Assembly (NCBI GenBank): GCA_035772405.1 | Contig: JAYKKM010000204.1 | Span: forward strand, 919,501-983,500 | Direction: 5' to 3' | Length of the DNA: 64,000 bases | From: Chrysogorgia sp. JL179-B06 | Lineage: Eukaryota; Cnidaria; Anthozoa; Scleralcyonacea; Chrysogorgiidae | Part shown: piece by piece, positions 10,318 to 21,125 of the stretch | Layout: each line of letters starts with the position of its first letter | How positions within the stretch are numbered: the stretch's first letter is position 1 | Notes under the pieces: generated by a model | The model's input: the letters and a program-made list of their open reading frames with translations, nothing else | Told to the model about the DNA's origin: nothing | Database searches by the model: none | Made by a program: the position numbers and the translations under genes

Positions 10318-12172
10318 CACCTTTGGCCCTTCATTAAAGATGTAATGGTGTTCATTAGAGGGAATTGTAAATTCATTAGCGTGTTCAGATTGTCAATAAG
10401 GTTTACCGAATTTCATTAATAACTAATGCGAAATCATTAACAACACCAAATTAATTATGCCGTGGAAGTAAACTTCAAAAACATCAAACGAAACACAATA
10501 ACATTTATTGAATAGACAATCGTGTGGATCGACATTTCATTCATACACAACCGAATTTCATTAAGCAAAATGCGAGGAGCAACATAAGCGAGGATAGTCT
10601 GCACCCCAGTGTAAAATACCAAATCGTTCAAATAGGTAATCGAAAGACACAGTTACCACAACGACCCAAATACATCATGTATACCCAATGTTCATCCCTC
10701 GATAAGTTCCCCAGCAAGACATCGAGGTAAGTACCTCTGCATAATATGGAACCATGCTGCGCATTTAGGCACGGTGATAGAACCCATGCATCTTCGAGCT
10801 GAAGCTTCGAGAAGTTGCTTCCTATACTCTCCTAATGGTAGCTGGGCGTTGCAAGCTGCGTTTCTGTCGCCCAGCAGGTTTTGCAGTTTGGGAGTTGATA
10901 GGTCTGCTTTGATGTTTGCCTTTAAACAACTGATAGCCTGTTCCACTATATTTAAGAATGGCGAGTAAGGTGGCAATATCCGCACAGTTGTGTTGACGTT
11001 TGGGGCCTCTGCTCGGCGATGCGCGGGAGCTCCATCAAAAGTAAGGCTATGCATCTCATGTCCATCTAAATGTTGACCAGTGTGCACGAGGAAATCGTTA
11101 AATGACTCCCCGTTCATGCCACCCATCTGAATGATATGATGGACCAAACCAAATACTGGTGAGATTGCCAAACATATTGTTATGTTGCGCCCTTTCTGGC
11201 CACATACCTGGCGGTATGCTCTATGCCCTCGTTGCGAACGGCCATGGTTTCTGGCAGTGCAGATGTTAAATCCACATTCATCAATGAAAATCGTTTGATG
11301 GAGATTGGCGTCTTCTAGGAACCACCGGGCATATGCCTGGCGGCGTTGGATAACATCTGGTCTGTTGCGTTCTGCTGGTTCTACACGTGATAATTTTAAG
11401 GTGTACAACATACCATTTAAGTGTTTAGAAATTGTACGATCGTTGACTATAGGCATTTCTGGAAGGCGCTCTTGTAATTTCGTGTTGATAGCTGCTATTG
11501 TCAACGTGCAGTTTTCATTAACAATATCTTCCAGACACTGCTTCATCTCATCATTAAATTTTACATTGTTGGCACCACCACGCGGTCTTTCGACCGTTCT
11601 GTTCTCGCGTATATATCTAGAAATTATGCCCCTAGCCGTTGAACGGTTTATGCCCAATGTGTCTGCGACCGTGAGATAATCTTGTTCTGGTTCTTCGAAC
11701 GCTCGCACCAAACGATCTCTATCTTCTTGGGATATTCTCTGCCTTCGTCGTCGTTCAGCCATTATGTTTACCTTTGTATTGGTAACAGCAAAGCAAGGAA
11801 ACCTTCTATTTATGCTTTATTGTATTCCTCTGAGGCCAATGAACCTTTATTCGTACTGCGCTGCGCTCAACTGTATCGGTATGAATTTTGTGTATACATG
11901 TATACCTCTAATGACCTTTCATTTGACGCAAATGAAGCGTGCATATAGGCTTATGCAATGTCGATCCACACGATTGTCTATTCAATAAATGTTATTGTGT
12001 TTCGTTTGATGTTTTTGAAGTTTACTTCCACGGCATAATTAATTTGATCTTGTTAATGATTTCGCATTAGTTAATGAAATTCTGTAAACCTTATTGACTA
12101 TCTGAACACACTAATGAATTTACAATTCCCTCTAATGAACACCGTTTCATCTTTAATGAAGGGCCAAAGGTG
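10318..12172 (-). mobile_element. Tc1/mariner-superfamily element, apparently complete
   Basis: Inverted repeats of a little over 200 bp (CACCTTTGGCCCTTCATTAA at the left, its complement at the right) are flanked by TA at 10316-10317 and 12173-12174, the target duplication of this superfamily. Between them lies one intronless transposase gene on the minus strand. The arms differ only by scattered substitutions by eye, and the coding frame is intact, so this looks like one of the youngest insertions here. Confidence 0.9.
10692..11762 (-). CDS. Tc1/mariner (IS630-like) DDE transposase, 356 aa, intact
   Basis: The N-terminus is a helix-turn-helix DNA-binding region (about residues 10-60, LVRAFEEPEQDYLTVADTLG then INRSTARGIISRYI) and a second HTH-like part reaches about residue 125. 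The catalytic domain has FIDECGFN (D161), LTFDGAPAH (D243) and PPYSPFLNIVEQ (E274). By my count 30 residues separate D243 and E274, fewer than the 34 usual for Tc1. It would excise and insert its own element at TA dinucleotides in the nucleus. The start is the first ATG, just inside the right inverted repeat, and there is no intron or frameshift. It is one of very few intact genes in this window. Confidence 0.92.
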   Translation of the reverse strand: MAERRRRQRISQEDRDRLVRAFEEPEQDYLTVADTLGINRSTARGIISRYIRENRTVERPRGGANNVKFNDEMKQCLEDIVNENCTLTIAAINTKLQERLPEMPIVNDRTISKHLNGMLYTLKLSRVEPAERNRPDVIQRRQAYARWFLEDANLHQTIFIDECGFNICTARNHGRSQRGHRAYRQVCGQKGRNITICLAISPVFGLVHHIIQMGGMNGESFNDFLVHTGQHLDGHEMHSLTFDGAPAHRRAEAPNVNTTVRILPPYSPFLNIVEQAISCLKANIKADLSTPKLQNLLGDRNAACNAQLPLGEYRKQLLEASARRCMGSITVPKCAAWFHIMQRYLPRCLAGELIEG

Positions 12173-12539
12173 TAGAATCAACCACAAAGAAACCAATGTC
12201 CTAACCCTAACCACTTTGTTCCATATAGCCTATCACAAAACCTGTTCATTTTAGGTACGTATTTACCGCTCGTTGTCAATGTCGATGACGTCTTTCTCAA
12301 GTCATCTCTTTTTAGATGGGTTTTCTTCATCCACGGTTTGGTGTTGGTAGTGAGTTGAACTTTGCACCTTTTTTCCAGGTAGATTTCTTATGCACGGTTG
12401 AGAATTTCTTTACGTTCGTCCAGTGACCTGGATTTATCATTCCCTTTGATGCGATGCATGCACGTGGGGAGGCGCCTCAAGGCCTGCTGTAGTAGTGTGT
12501 TCACAATCTTCCAAGCAAAATTAAGTGTAGAGTTTCGTA

Positions 12540-13070
12540 TCATCTAACATAGCATTCTGAAGAACATTTTTGCGGAACCGTCGGTAAATCATTGATGTAA
12601 ATTGTAAAAGTAGAGGGCCTAAAATGCTTCTCTGGGATGCTGCAAACTACAGGTAATGGATCAGATACCACTGAATGAATATGCATGACTTGATGTCTAC
12701 TTGTATAAAGACAATTACCAAACCAATGGAGAACAGTGGGAGAAGCGCCAACGTCTTGTAGTTTAGTTGATGAAATCTCATGATTTATGCTATCGAATGC
12801 TTTAGACATGTCCAAAAGGACAAACGTTGATGTACCCATTGAGGCATAGCAAACGTTGATGTACACATTGATAAATTCCATTGTCATCAAATGTAGCATT
12901 CTGCACGAATAGCGAACTGCCTTCAATAATGGAGACTCGTTCTCCAATTCCGGAATCCTGACATATCCTGTCATAGATCCTAAATATTTTACCATAGATC
13001 CACTGCTACTTATATTAAAGCTGCAATATAAATCGAGGTCACAGCCTTGCCACACATATTTCGTGACCAT
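12540..13070 (-). pseudogene. LINE reverse transcriptase fragment
   Basis: The frame contains LLDMSKAFDSINHEISSTKL, a degenerate substrate loop (VVCSIPEKHF in place of a GVPQGS-type motif) and FTIYINDLPTVPQKCSSECY, which runs out just before the catalytic YADD. This is RT motifs 3 to 5 of a CR1-like LINE. No 3' UTR or tail is recognisable, and flanking sequence on both sides is uninformative. Confidence 0.6.
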
Positions 13071-13338
13071 TGTAAAATTGGATCAAAGAAACGTGAAATG
13101 CAATTCATCGGCGTCGTTAGATTGAAATGACTGCTGTCCCATGACATCATGCCAAAAAGTACAATGAGACATCTTACGAGTTGCGAAATCACCAGCTTTC
13201 TGCTATTTAGCTGTTAGTCCGCAATCTGAAAATTCACGCCATGTTCAACTACAACTGTACGTGGTACTATCTTATGATTATTTAAACTTTTCTCTGACAT
13301 TGGATGTTGAAGAATGTTTTACTCTGATGAAAGGTCTC

Positions 13339-13740
13339 CTACAATATTTCGGAACAAACCTTTTCACCTCGGCTACCAACAGTTCGACTACCTGCACAAA
13401 CTGGCACAAACTGACTCAATCCAAATTCAACAACTGTCGAGAGGCCATCCACGCCTCGTTTGTGTATGATGGGAAGTAATGAAAATTTGATTTTAAGGCT
13501 AGGAGGAAAAGTTGTTTTAACCCCACAGTCTGGCCAGGTGCTTTTGAGCCTTCCTTTTGCCATGAATGAAAAAGTACTCTGTTGTCTACGTAGCAGTCTA
13601 CCCATGCGTTGGCTATGTAGGATGCTGCTACTGTTAATGAGTTATACAGAGCCTTAGTTTCACAAAGAGTAATGGATGTAGCATGCTCTTCTTCACTACA
13701 CAACACAGTGCGTTAACCCATATCGGTTGATCATCATGCA
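13339..13740 (-). pseudogene. Retroelement RNase H-like fragment
   Basis: One minus frame (13706-13416) reads AASYIANAWVDCYVDNRVLF and KQLFLLALKSNFHYFPSYTN. This pattern (acidic YVDN motif, a WQ..G segment, LFLLAL..NF) resembles RNase H domains of DIRS-like and related invertebrate retroelements. A second frame (13605-13339) continues the C-terminal side with a one-base shift. No tyrosine recombinase or terminal repeat is seen, so the element type is uncertain. Confidence 0.4.
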
Positions 13741-13772
13741 AATACAGGACTCCTGCCCAATCGATAGTGGTA

Positions 13773-14369
13773 TCTAGTACGTATTCCTTATAAGGAAGCG
13801 CAAATAGAAGGCATTGACGAGCAAATAGAGTGAATTAACGAGCAAATAGCTGACACGTTCAAACCTCGTACCAGCTTCCTTGTTAATTGGATTGTAACCG
13901 ACCCCAAAACAACAAAGGTCCTAACCCTTTGGCAAACGTTTTCTTGAGAAATAAACCACCCCCAAAGCTATAGAATATATCAAAGGAAAGTTAAATTATC
14001 TATTTACGACATACGTACAGCTTTATCCCGGTAGCTAACTTAGTTCTCTTTAAAAGCGCTGATAATCGAACATGCCAAAATATAATTTTACTAATACGGA
14101 TACCATCTTGTAAACAAAAACACGGCTGTCTTCGACGAACGTTTTCTTGAGAAATAATCAACTCCCAAAGCTACAATATATATTAAAACACAGATAAATT
14201 ATCTGTTTACAATATGTGTACAGCTTATCCTGCTAGCGAACGTAGTTTTCTTAAAAAGAGCGCATAATCGAACATATCGTAACGTGTTAATAATCCCACG
14301 TCCAGCGGGCTGGTACGAGTGCCATGTATTTGCTCGTCGGTCACTTCCTTATATGGAATACGTACTAGA
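13773..14369. mobile_element. Inverted-repeat element with internal ~200-bp tandem duplication
   Basis: TCTAGTACGTATTCC at the left is exactly complementary to GGAATACGTACTAGA at the right, and the similarity continues inward (TATAAGGAAG; GACGAGCAAATA). Inside, two diverged direct copies start at AACGTTTTCTTGAGAAATAA (about 13936 and 14138) and end near TAATCGAACAT. No open frame of note is present. Target duplication was not resolved, so superfamily is unknown. Confidence 0.55.
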
Positions 14370-14699
14370 AGTACATATGGCCCAATCAGAGTCGGATGCA
14401 TCAGAAGTTACCTGAACCCGATAGTGGAACTCCGGTCACCAGGGTAAATAGCCGTAGTCTAGGAAGCATCAGTACAGTGGGCTTAGCAAGCAATACTCTT
14501 AAAACAAGTGCAGGAGCTGAGCTGCTGGGATGACGAGGGCTAAAGAGAATGTTTTCCCCACTAAGTTGAGCGATACTGTTTTTTTGCTAAGATAGACTCC
14601 GAAGATCTGAACACGAGTTCCGCTTTTCTTCCAAAGTATAAAAGTATATGCTCATATCGACGAGGATTCCAAGGTAGAGTGGGACAAGGATATTTTTTG

Positions 14700-15245
14700 A
14701 GACCTATAAAGTAACCCAAATCGGACGAGAATTGCAGATGCTAAGAACGCCGTGGGAAATCGCGAAAGAAGCAATATGTGGATGGATCCACAATAGACTT
14801 TCAAATCGACACATCGAACAGAAGAATCGTAAACACGTGGGTGAAGAGATGAATGTAAAGTGTCCAAAGATCGCGAGTCAACTAAACCAACAAATCCGTC
14901 TGCGTTTGACATCCAACAAAAGAGTTTTGAAGAAAGTGTGCACAGCAATGACGACAGAAACAGGAGCTTGAAAGAAGAATCAGTTCCAGCAATAATTAAC
15001 AATTCTACCAAGCTAGCAAAACTCATGATTGCACGGTTCAATGGATCATATGGATTTAAACAATAATATATCACCAATGATATTTCTTCTAATCCTGGCC
15101 CAGCACTTTGTAACAAGAGCAGCAAAAACTCTGAGTTTCTTCTACCAGAATTCTAGAAGTCTCAAGTCTACAGTGTTCGACAATGCCACTAATTGCTATT
15201 TGAGTAAGTTGGCTTACTTTCATCATTGTTCCAAAATACTATAAG
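14700..15245 (+). pseudogene. LINE ORF start remnant with 2A-like motif
   Basis: One frame (14860-15066) is a hydrophilic stretch ending in ARFNGSYGFKQ; the continuation reads DISSNPGPALC at about 15074. The NPGP sequence with an upstream acidic residue resembles the 2A translational-skipping motif found at the N-terminus of some CR1/L2-type LINE proteins, although the usual Glu is Ser here. A shifted frame then reads FFYQNSRSLKSTVF (about 15138), the usual beginning of a LINE endonuclease domain. The element is then lost, so this is a 5' fragment. Confidence 0.45.
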
Positions 15246-15621
15246 GGAAACACTGTCAAAACTTTTAAAGACATCAATTATATGCAGTTAAATTCGGGAC
15301 TTTGGGAACTGTCACTTAATACAGGTGTCCGCTTAATATTATTATAGGTTTGACTGTAGTAAAAAACCATCTTAACATGAGATGCAAAATGAAAGTCTAA
15401 TGTACTGTTTAAAGTGCATATACGAGAATTTTCAATTTTTTCTAAAAATCGGCCGTATCGAGACGATTCTAACGATATATAACATATCTTAAACGGATAA
15501 AAACTTCTCGAGATATCTTGTTCCAAACACGAGTTTTTCAAAACATGGCCGGGAGAAAACAGTCTGAGTCCGAATAACGCTGATGACGTCAAATCGGGAA
15601 CGAGCTGTAAAATCCGATAAA

Positions 15622-15928
15622 ATCCCTTAGCGATGCGTTGTATACGGGTGTTACAACAAGCCAGACCCTGAGAATGGTATAATACAGCATAAGATAGCTT
15701 ATGCTGGTGATTTGAGACTGGAGGCAATAGAAATACGGCAACGTTGGATATATTTTGTTAAGCGCAAGCGTGCAAAATGGGAGCCTTCCAGGTCAAGCTG
15801 CGTATGCTCTAAACACTTCAATCCTCACGATTATGTTAGAAAACTTGGTTTGCCTAAATATCCGTATTTATCACAGATGATCGCGAAGAACTTTCATGGC
15901 GAGCGGCAAGAGCGATACGACGCAAGGT
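15622..15928 (+). pseudogene. THAP zinc-finger exon of a Kolobok-like transposase
   Basis: The frame RCVVYGCYNKPDPENGII continues through IRQRWIYFVKRKRAKW to SSCVCSKHFNPHDYVRKLG. This is the C2CH signature of a THAP DNA-binding domain (Cys pair, Trp, Cys-X2-His). It ends at GACGCAAG followed by GTGAGAAC, a good donor. At the place where the large element has ATG-Pro-Ser, this copy has ATC, a proline codon and TAG, so start and reading frame are lost. The catalytic exons of the transposase are not visible downstream. Confidence 0.65.
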
Positions 15929-17405
15929 GAGAACATATTTCAAATAATTTTTATCACAAACAATAAATAACTATTTACTATTACTATAAATAACAGACCA
16001 AGGAAATAATTGTCATTGAACATCTTGTCAGCTGCAAGTCTTCTCCAGTTACAGGCACTGACTTGGTAATTAAATACATCCATATCCATATAGTTTTAAT
16101 ACACGAATATGTTGAAACTGATAACTCATGTGCTTACTATATTTATCTATTTTTTTGTAATTTCCAAATTACGTTTGTTTGAAGGATGATGAGCCAATGC
16201 AATAGCGTAGAGTCTGGTTGCTATTAATAGCTCAAAAAGCGGACAAACAAACCAAATTTGACTCACAAATGATTGCAAATGAGCTATTTCTTTTGTTATG
16301 GTCGCAAGAATTATGGGTAAAAGTGGACAAACATCGGTACTGACGTCATCTCGACGGTGCGGTATTGGAAACCGAATTAATTACATAATAACATGAACAA
16401 ATTGTCTTTATGGCACAATGATTTTGAGGATTACTAAAGTATTTTAATAAGTTGTTTTACTTTGTGTTATTTTGTAGTATTTCAAGTTGAGGAAACAACA
16501 CAAAGCCAAAGAGCCGAAGCCACACTACCATATCCAAGATATCTCACCACCCCATGCACGAAGGGTCATAAGAATGTTTAATATAAAGTTGTTATAAATT
16601 GTGTTATACCAGTCTGAGTCATCTTCCTCAAAGCCTGTAAATTCATCCCCACTTGTTTTAAATTTTGTTCGAATTGACTGATACACAGATGATGGTTATA
16701 ATCAATTCGTACCATCGACAAGTCGAGAGAATAAATTCTCTATGATATTGATTGTACAAACCCCCAAAAGTTTAAATGTTGTGTCACTGGATTGAAATAA
16801 ATAAATAAAAAGCTAAGCGCCTGTTCCTATGCAATTATGAAAAGTTGGTGGAGAAATTATGGACTACTGAGGAGGGACAATATATTATTTTAGTTTAGGA
16901 GGAATTTGCCCAAATAAGACAAATGACCCTGCGAGTGATAACCTCTCAATCTCTAGACAGCACTGAGTTTCGTACTCGTTCTGACAATATTCAACCGATA
17001 ATAGTAATCGTGCATTGGTCAGTCGTCATTTTGGTGTCGAGTGTCGACGCAATGAGATAACAAGTAATTAGGAACTCCACCATCTAATCTAGCCTCCTTC
17101 GCAGGCATCTCTGCGCGAAATCGTTCTTAAAGAGCCTCGACGCGAATCTTCTCTCTCTTTATCTTCTTCATAAAAATCGGCCGTATCGAGACGATTCTAA
17201 CGATATATAATATACCTTAAACGGATAAAAACTTCGAGATATCTTGCATCAAACATAGCAAAAAAATTGTTTTTCCAAAACATGGCCGGGAGAAAAGAGT
17301 CTTATGACGTCAAATCGGGAACAAGCTGTAAGACGACTACAGTTGTTTACTATAGTTTGGAGAGACAGGCTGCAGCGATTTATCAATTACTCTGTATTTT
17401 GTGAC

Positions 17406-17625
17406 AATGTCTACATCTGAATCTTACTCAGACGAAAGTTCAACAGTGGACACGCATTTGAACTTATCTGACAACTATGAACTTGAGGTAGATGAATGAG
17501 AATCTGCTTCACTAGATGCAGCTTCCCCCTTGTCAGGAAGACAAAGACAGCCGGAGAGATAATGCGGTTGTCCTACCATATGACCATGAACCAATTGCTG
17601 ACGAAGAATGGGTTCGGACATAGAA
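17406..17625 (+). pseudogene. 5' part of a P2X7-like cysteine-domain gene
   Basis: An ATG opens MSTSESYSDESSTVDTHLNL, an acidic Ser-rich start like that of the gene at 56193 in the large element. A stop follows at 17498. Beyond it YDHEPIADEEWVRT (about 17578) matches the ADEPLADKEWLAA segment of that gene. The cysteine-rich region is missing. Its orientation is opposite to the equivalent gene in the large element relative to the nearest end, which supports an inversion. Confidence 0.55.
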
Positions 17626-17655
17626 AACAATTAAATTCTCGTATATGCACTTTAA

Positions 17656-18306
17656 ATATTATATAGAAAATTTATATTTTGCTCAAAAAGTGCCCTGAAA
17701 ATACAGGAAATGCTGTTTCATAGACCTAAAATTCAAAACTTTCGCAGAACGGGCATGGTATCGATCCCACTTACCTTGACGTGACACTCCAGCATCCCTA
17801 CCATTTTAATTTGTAAAGGTACATTAACTATTTACAGTATAGCTAATTTAATCTGACTAGGCAAAACACCAGTATGTACAAGTTAAGATTCATTTGGTCG
17901 GTCTACAATGATGGCACCGCATCGACATGCCACACACACCCATTGGTTCCCTTTGTAATGCTGCCAGTATGAATGTTATAATACACTATACAGAGTAACA
18001 TAGGAAAAGTGTCCTAAAATCTTAGGAAAACCCTAAATCCACTGTTGGTCCCAGCAACGAGGCTTGTGTTTGGGAAACTAATGTACACAATCAAATTAGA
18101 ATTCCAGTTGTAACAAAATAATTTGAATTTTATAATTACCACTCTACTGTCAATGCAGAAAAGGTAACAGGAACTTAAAACTGAATACACTTAGTACAAC
18201 TATAAGTGATATAACATAACATAACCAATCTACTACCATAATATATGGAAATTATGAAACCAAGCACAAGAATCATTAAAATAACTGTCAAAGCTCAGCA
18301 ATCTCT
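17656..18306. other. No gene seen
   Basis: AT-rich sequence without a coding frame, repeat or recognisable element end between the Kolobok-like element and the first TTAA MITE. Confidence 0.4.
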
Positions 18307-18310
18307 TTAA

Positions 18311-18756
18311 CTCTTTCATTACGGCTGAAAAACATCAAAAATTGAACGACCACGTTGTTCTATTGATATCTCTTGAAATAACCATAACTGTTGCGAAAGC
18401 TATACATTTTCTGGAAGCCCAATAAACCGGCTTTTACTTGTTCTTTTAAATTTCCCGAACAAAACACATTATGTTAATATAAATTAGCATTAATTATCAT
18501 AAAACAGGTTGAAAAATTTACATTTTTCCAGAAAAGGCCATCTTGCACGCCCGCGTAGCATCTTGAAAACTCAAAATGCCACCAATCGCAGAGTTGTTTA
18601 TGAAATCAAATCAAACTTGGCGTGTGCGTGGATTTCATGTTCCTGGCGCTTGTCGAATTTCAATTTTTAATCTTGCGTTACCGTGTGCCGTGTTTTTCGA
18701 TTGACGACTTTGTGGGTCTTCAATGACCCATTTTAACTGCGCCCGTAGGGAAAGAG
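18311..18756. mobile_element. TTAA-flanked 446-bp non-autonomous element, copy 1
   Basis: It starts CTCTTTCATTACGGCTGAAA and ends GCCCGTAGGGAAAGAG, giving imperfect inverted ends, with TTAA on each side (18307-18310 and 18757-18760). It contains no coding frame. TTAA duplication points to piggyBac- or Kolobok-type mobilisation. By eye it is identical over its full length to the copy at 19242-19687. Confidence 0.75.
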
Positions 18757-18760
18757 TTAA

Positions 18761-19237
18761 TATACAATGGCCGATATTTTTTCGCATCGATCAATTTTAT
18801 ATTTTCGCCTGAATTTTTCATCATCGTTGTAAGTCGGCTAAAAAACACACATATCAAATTTTAAGCCAATTTGGTGAATTATTTCCTACATTTCTAAACA
18901 CGGTGAATTTTGACCTTTTTGACCCACATGCACAGAACGTATTGTCTTTGTAGTGTATAGATAGCTTGCGTATATATTTAAAAGTATGAGCTCCCGTGCG
19001 GGTGGACCGGTGCGGGTGGGATCTCTGCAGAGACTCTGCTTCGGGTAACCCTTACATAATTCCTCTCAATGAGGGGGGTAGGGGGGAGCAGAGAAGGGGG
19101 TTCATTTTTTGTCACTGACCATTTTTTTGCTTTGTTAAACTGTATTTACATTGATTATTTTCAATTCAACATATAATAAACTGCTTTTCCTTTCACGCTT
19201 TTTCTTCGATTATTTTCAATTTACCTATTATTGCTTA
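18761..19237. other. Spacer between two identical TTAA elements
   Basis: No gene is visible. A short G-rich stretch (GAGGGGGGTAGGGGGGAGCA at about 19069) and AT-rich flanks are the only features. Confidence 0.4.
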
Positions 19238-19241
19238 TTAA

Positions 19242-19687
19242 CTCTTTCATTACGGCTGAAAAACATCAAAAATTGAACGACCACGTTGTTCTATTGATAT
19301 CTCTTGAAATAACCATAACTGTTGCGAAAGCTATACATTTTCTGGAAGCCCAATAAACCGGCTTTTACTTGTTCTTTTAAATTTCCCGAACAAAACACAT
19401 TATGTTAATATAAATTAGCATTAATTATCATAAAACAGGTTGAAAAATTTACATTTTTCCAGAAAAGGCCATCTTGCACGCCCGCGTAGCATCTTGAAAA
19501 CTCAAAATGCCACCAATCGCAGAGTTGTTTATGAAATCAAATCAAACTTGGCGTGTGCGTGGATTTCATGTTCCTGGCGCTTGTCGAATTTCAATTTTTA
19601 ATCTTGCGTTACCGTGTGCCGTGTTTTTCGATTGACGACTTTGTGGGTCTTCAATGACCCATTTTAACTGCGCCCGTAGGGAAAGAG
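19242..19687. mobile_element. TTAA-flanked 446-bp non-autonomous element, copy 2
   Basis: Same ends, length and orientation as copy 1, with TTAA at 19238-19241 and 19688-19691. I found no difference from copy 1 when reading the two side by side. Each copy has its own TTAA pair and different flanks, which favours two insertions over a simple tandem duplication of a larger block. Confidence 0.75.
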
Positions 19688-19691
19688 TTAA

Positions 19692-20464
19692 GTACTGACA
19701 CATCAACATTTATAGCTAAAAATAAAATACCTTCCCACTCCTGTAAGCCATTGTGTATTTCAATAATAACAGTCCTCAATTACCCTGCTCAACGGTTTCA
19801 CAAATACTGTATTGTCTTGTATGCTAGGTCTCACAGGAATGATAATTGATGGGTTGGAACCTTTTTAAACAACGTCTAAATTCTTTCTAAACTTTGTGTT
19901 ATTATTACAAACATAGCGTTTTCTCCCACACATATTTGTCTTCTATAATCTGCCATGGTATTTTTGAAAACTTTCCACGATTGACAGCCAATCAATCGTT
20001 ATTACTGAAATACACAACAACTTCAATGAACAGGAAAGTATTTGTATTCTGACTGTAAAGTCAGTGATTAATAAGCAAACCATTTCTGTTTGGGTGTACA
20101 ACCGTAAAATGCATGATATCGTGCCCAGAAGCGAAGATGAGATGCTTTACAAACTTTCAAAGTATTATTTTCAATTTCAAGAAATTGCAACTTTATGGAA
20201 GCTTTCAATTCACTACATTAAGAGTTTGTATGACTGCATTGCTAACTTTGTGTCATACAAACCTTCTACATGTAAATGTAAATAAGACTTTATACTTTGA
20301 AACCCAACACCAAATTTCGCATAAAAATTTGACCCCAAACATGGCAGTCTTCATTTCTCGTAGTTTTACGATAGAATTAAACGATAGAAACAAACTGATA
20401 CATATTAAGAATGTTTATACGACACGTTCCATAATAACTATACACATTTGGAATTGTAGCGATC
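19692..20464. other. No gene seen
   Basis: AT-rich sequence. Two overlapping plus-strand frames of 73 and 124 codons (20064-20285 and 20113-20487) have biased, low-complexity composition and no recognisable motif; I do not call them genes. Confidence 0.4.
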
Positions 20465-21117
20465 CTACACAAATAGTTCTGAAATGACAAGACTTCTGGG
20501 ATTGTATGTGATCGTAATTTCCTCCAACAAAAGCTTTTCTGCAATTTCATTCTCCGTTAGGGCAGCTAAACTTCCTACAATGACGTTTTCTACAGCTTTC
20601 TCAAATGCAGTTAAATGTATTAACTCGCCTTCTGGAGACTGTGCCACAACTTTAGCACAAAGATGTTTCGGACAGTTCGCGATTCTCATGGTATATCCAC
20701 ATCTGTCACAATGAACGACTCTATTCGCGGATGCCTGAAGAAGCTTTCGAGAGCAATTTACACACTGACAAAATAATTCTACTTTCTGGATTGAGTGTAA
20801 ATTTGGTACCTTGATTGTCGTTTCACAACATTCCGATTTGATTTCCTCCTTGGAAACTGTAACTTCGGCAAGGACATCATCGTCAGGTATCGCTGTTATC
20901 ACTGAATGTATAGTCGTACTGAATAGGTGAAATACGGTAAACCTTCCCAGTTTCAACCATTGGGATATGCTGCTCCCACAGATCTACTGCAATACTTCCT
21001 GTCTGGTCGGCAAACGTAGCCTCGGCCAATCGTAATTTCTTTGTACTGACCACAACGGCTTCCTCAACATGCACAGCTTTGGCAGAGTGTAACGGAATCC
21101 CATCGAATACGGCGAAC
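20465..21117 (-). pseudogene. RPA-like OB-fold/zinc protein, C-terminal half
   Basis: The upstream frame (open to about 21117) reads LRLAEATFADQTGSIAVDLW, a strand pattern typical of an OB-fold in replication protein A-like proteins. A break near 20925 removes a short segment and shifts the frame. The second frame has SVITAIPDDDVLAEVTVSKE, a zinc-ribbon-like pair (CQCVNC, then CDRCGY), and ends ITITYNPRSLVISELFV, which looks like a natural C-terminus. Such single-strand-DNA-binding proteins act in replication, and multicopy relatives are carried by invertebrate transposons. Its N-terminal part is probably the fragment at 27876-28127. Confidence 0.6.
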
Positions 21118-21125
21118 TAGGCAAT

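Larger units (their letters stand above)
15413..17651 (+). mobile_element. Kolobok-like element, TTAA-flanked, decayed and rearranged
   Basis: TTAA lies on both sides (15409-15412 and 17652-17655) and the ends match as inverted repeats (AGTGCATATACGAGAATTT inward from both sides). The first six bases of the terminus are the same as in the large element at 49004-56459. Inside are a THAP exon and the beginning of a P2X7-like gene. A subterminal segment of about 165 bp starting AAAAATCGGCCGTATCGAG occurs twice in the same orientation (15442 and 17168) instead of inverted, so the right part has probably been inverted or replaced. Confidence 0.7.

Noticed and set aside
11305..11679. 124-codon plus frame antisense to the Tc1 transposase
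   Set aside because: It is the shadow of a clear transposase with all catalytic motifs on the other strand.
12196..12212. CCTAACCCTAACC telomere-like repeat
   Set aside because: Only two units; similar short motifs recur inside several MITEs, so it is not a telomere or an interstitial telomeric array.
14652..15125. 157-codon minus frame
   Set aside because: It lies antisense to the LINE remnant with the NPGP and YQNSRSLKS motifs and has hydrophobic, low-information composition.
15278..15727. 149-codon minus frame across the left end of the small Kolobok-like element
   Set aside because: It crosses a transposon boundary and is antisense to the THAP exon.
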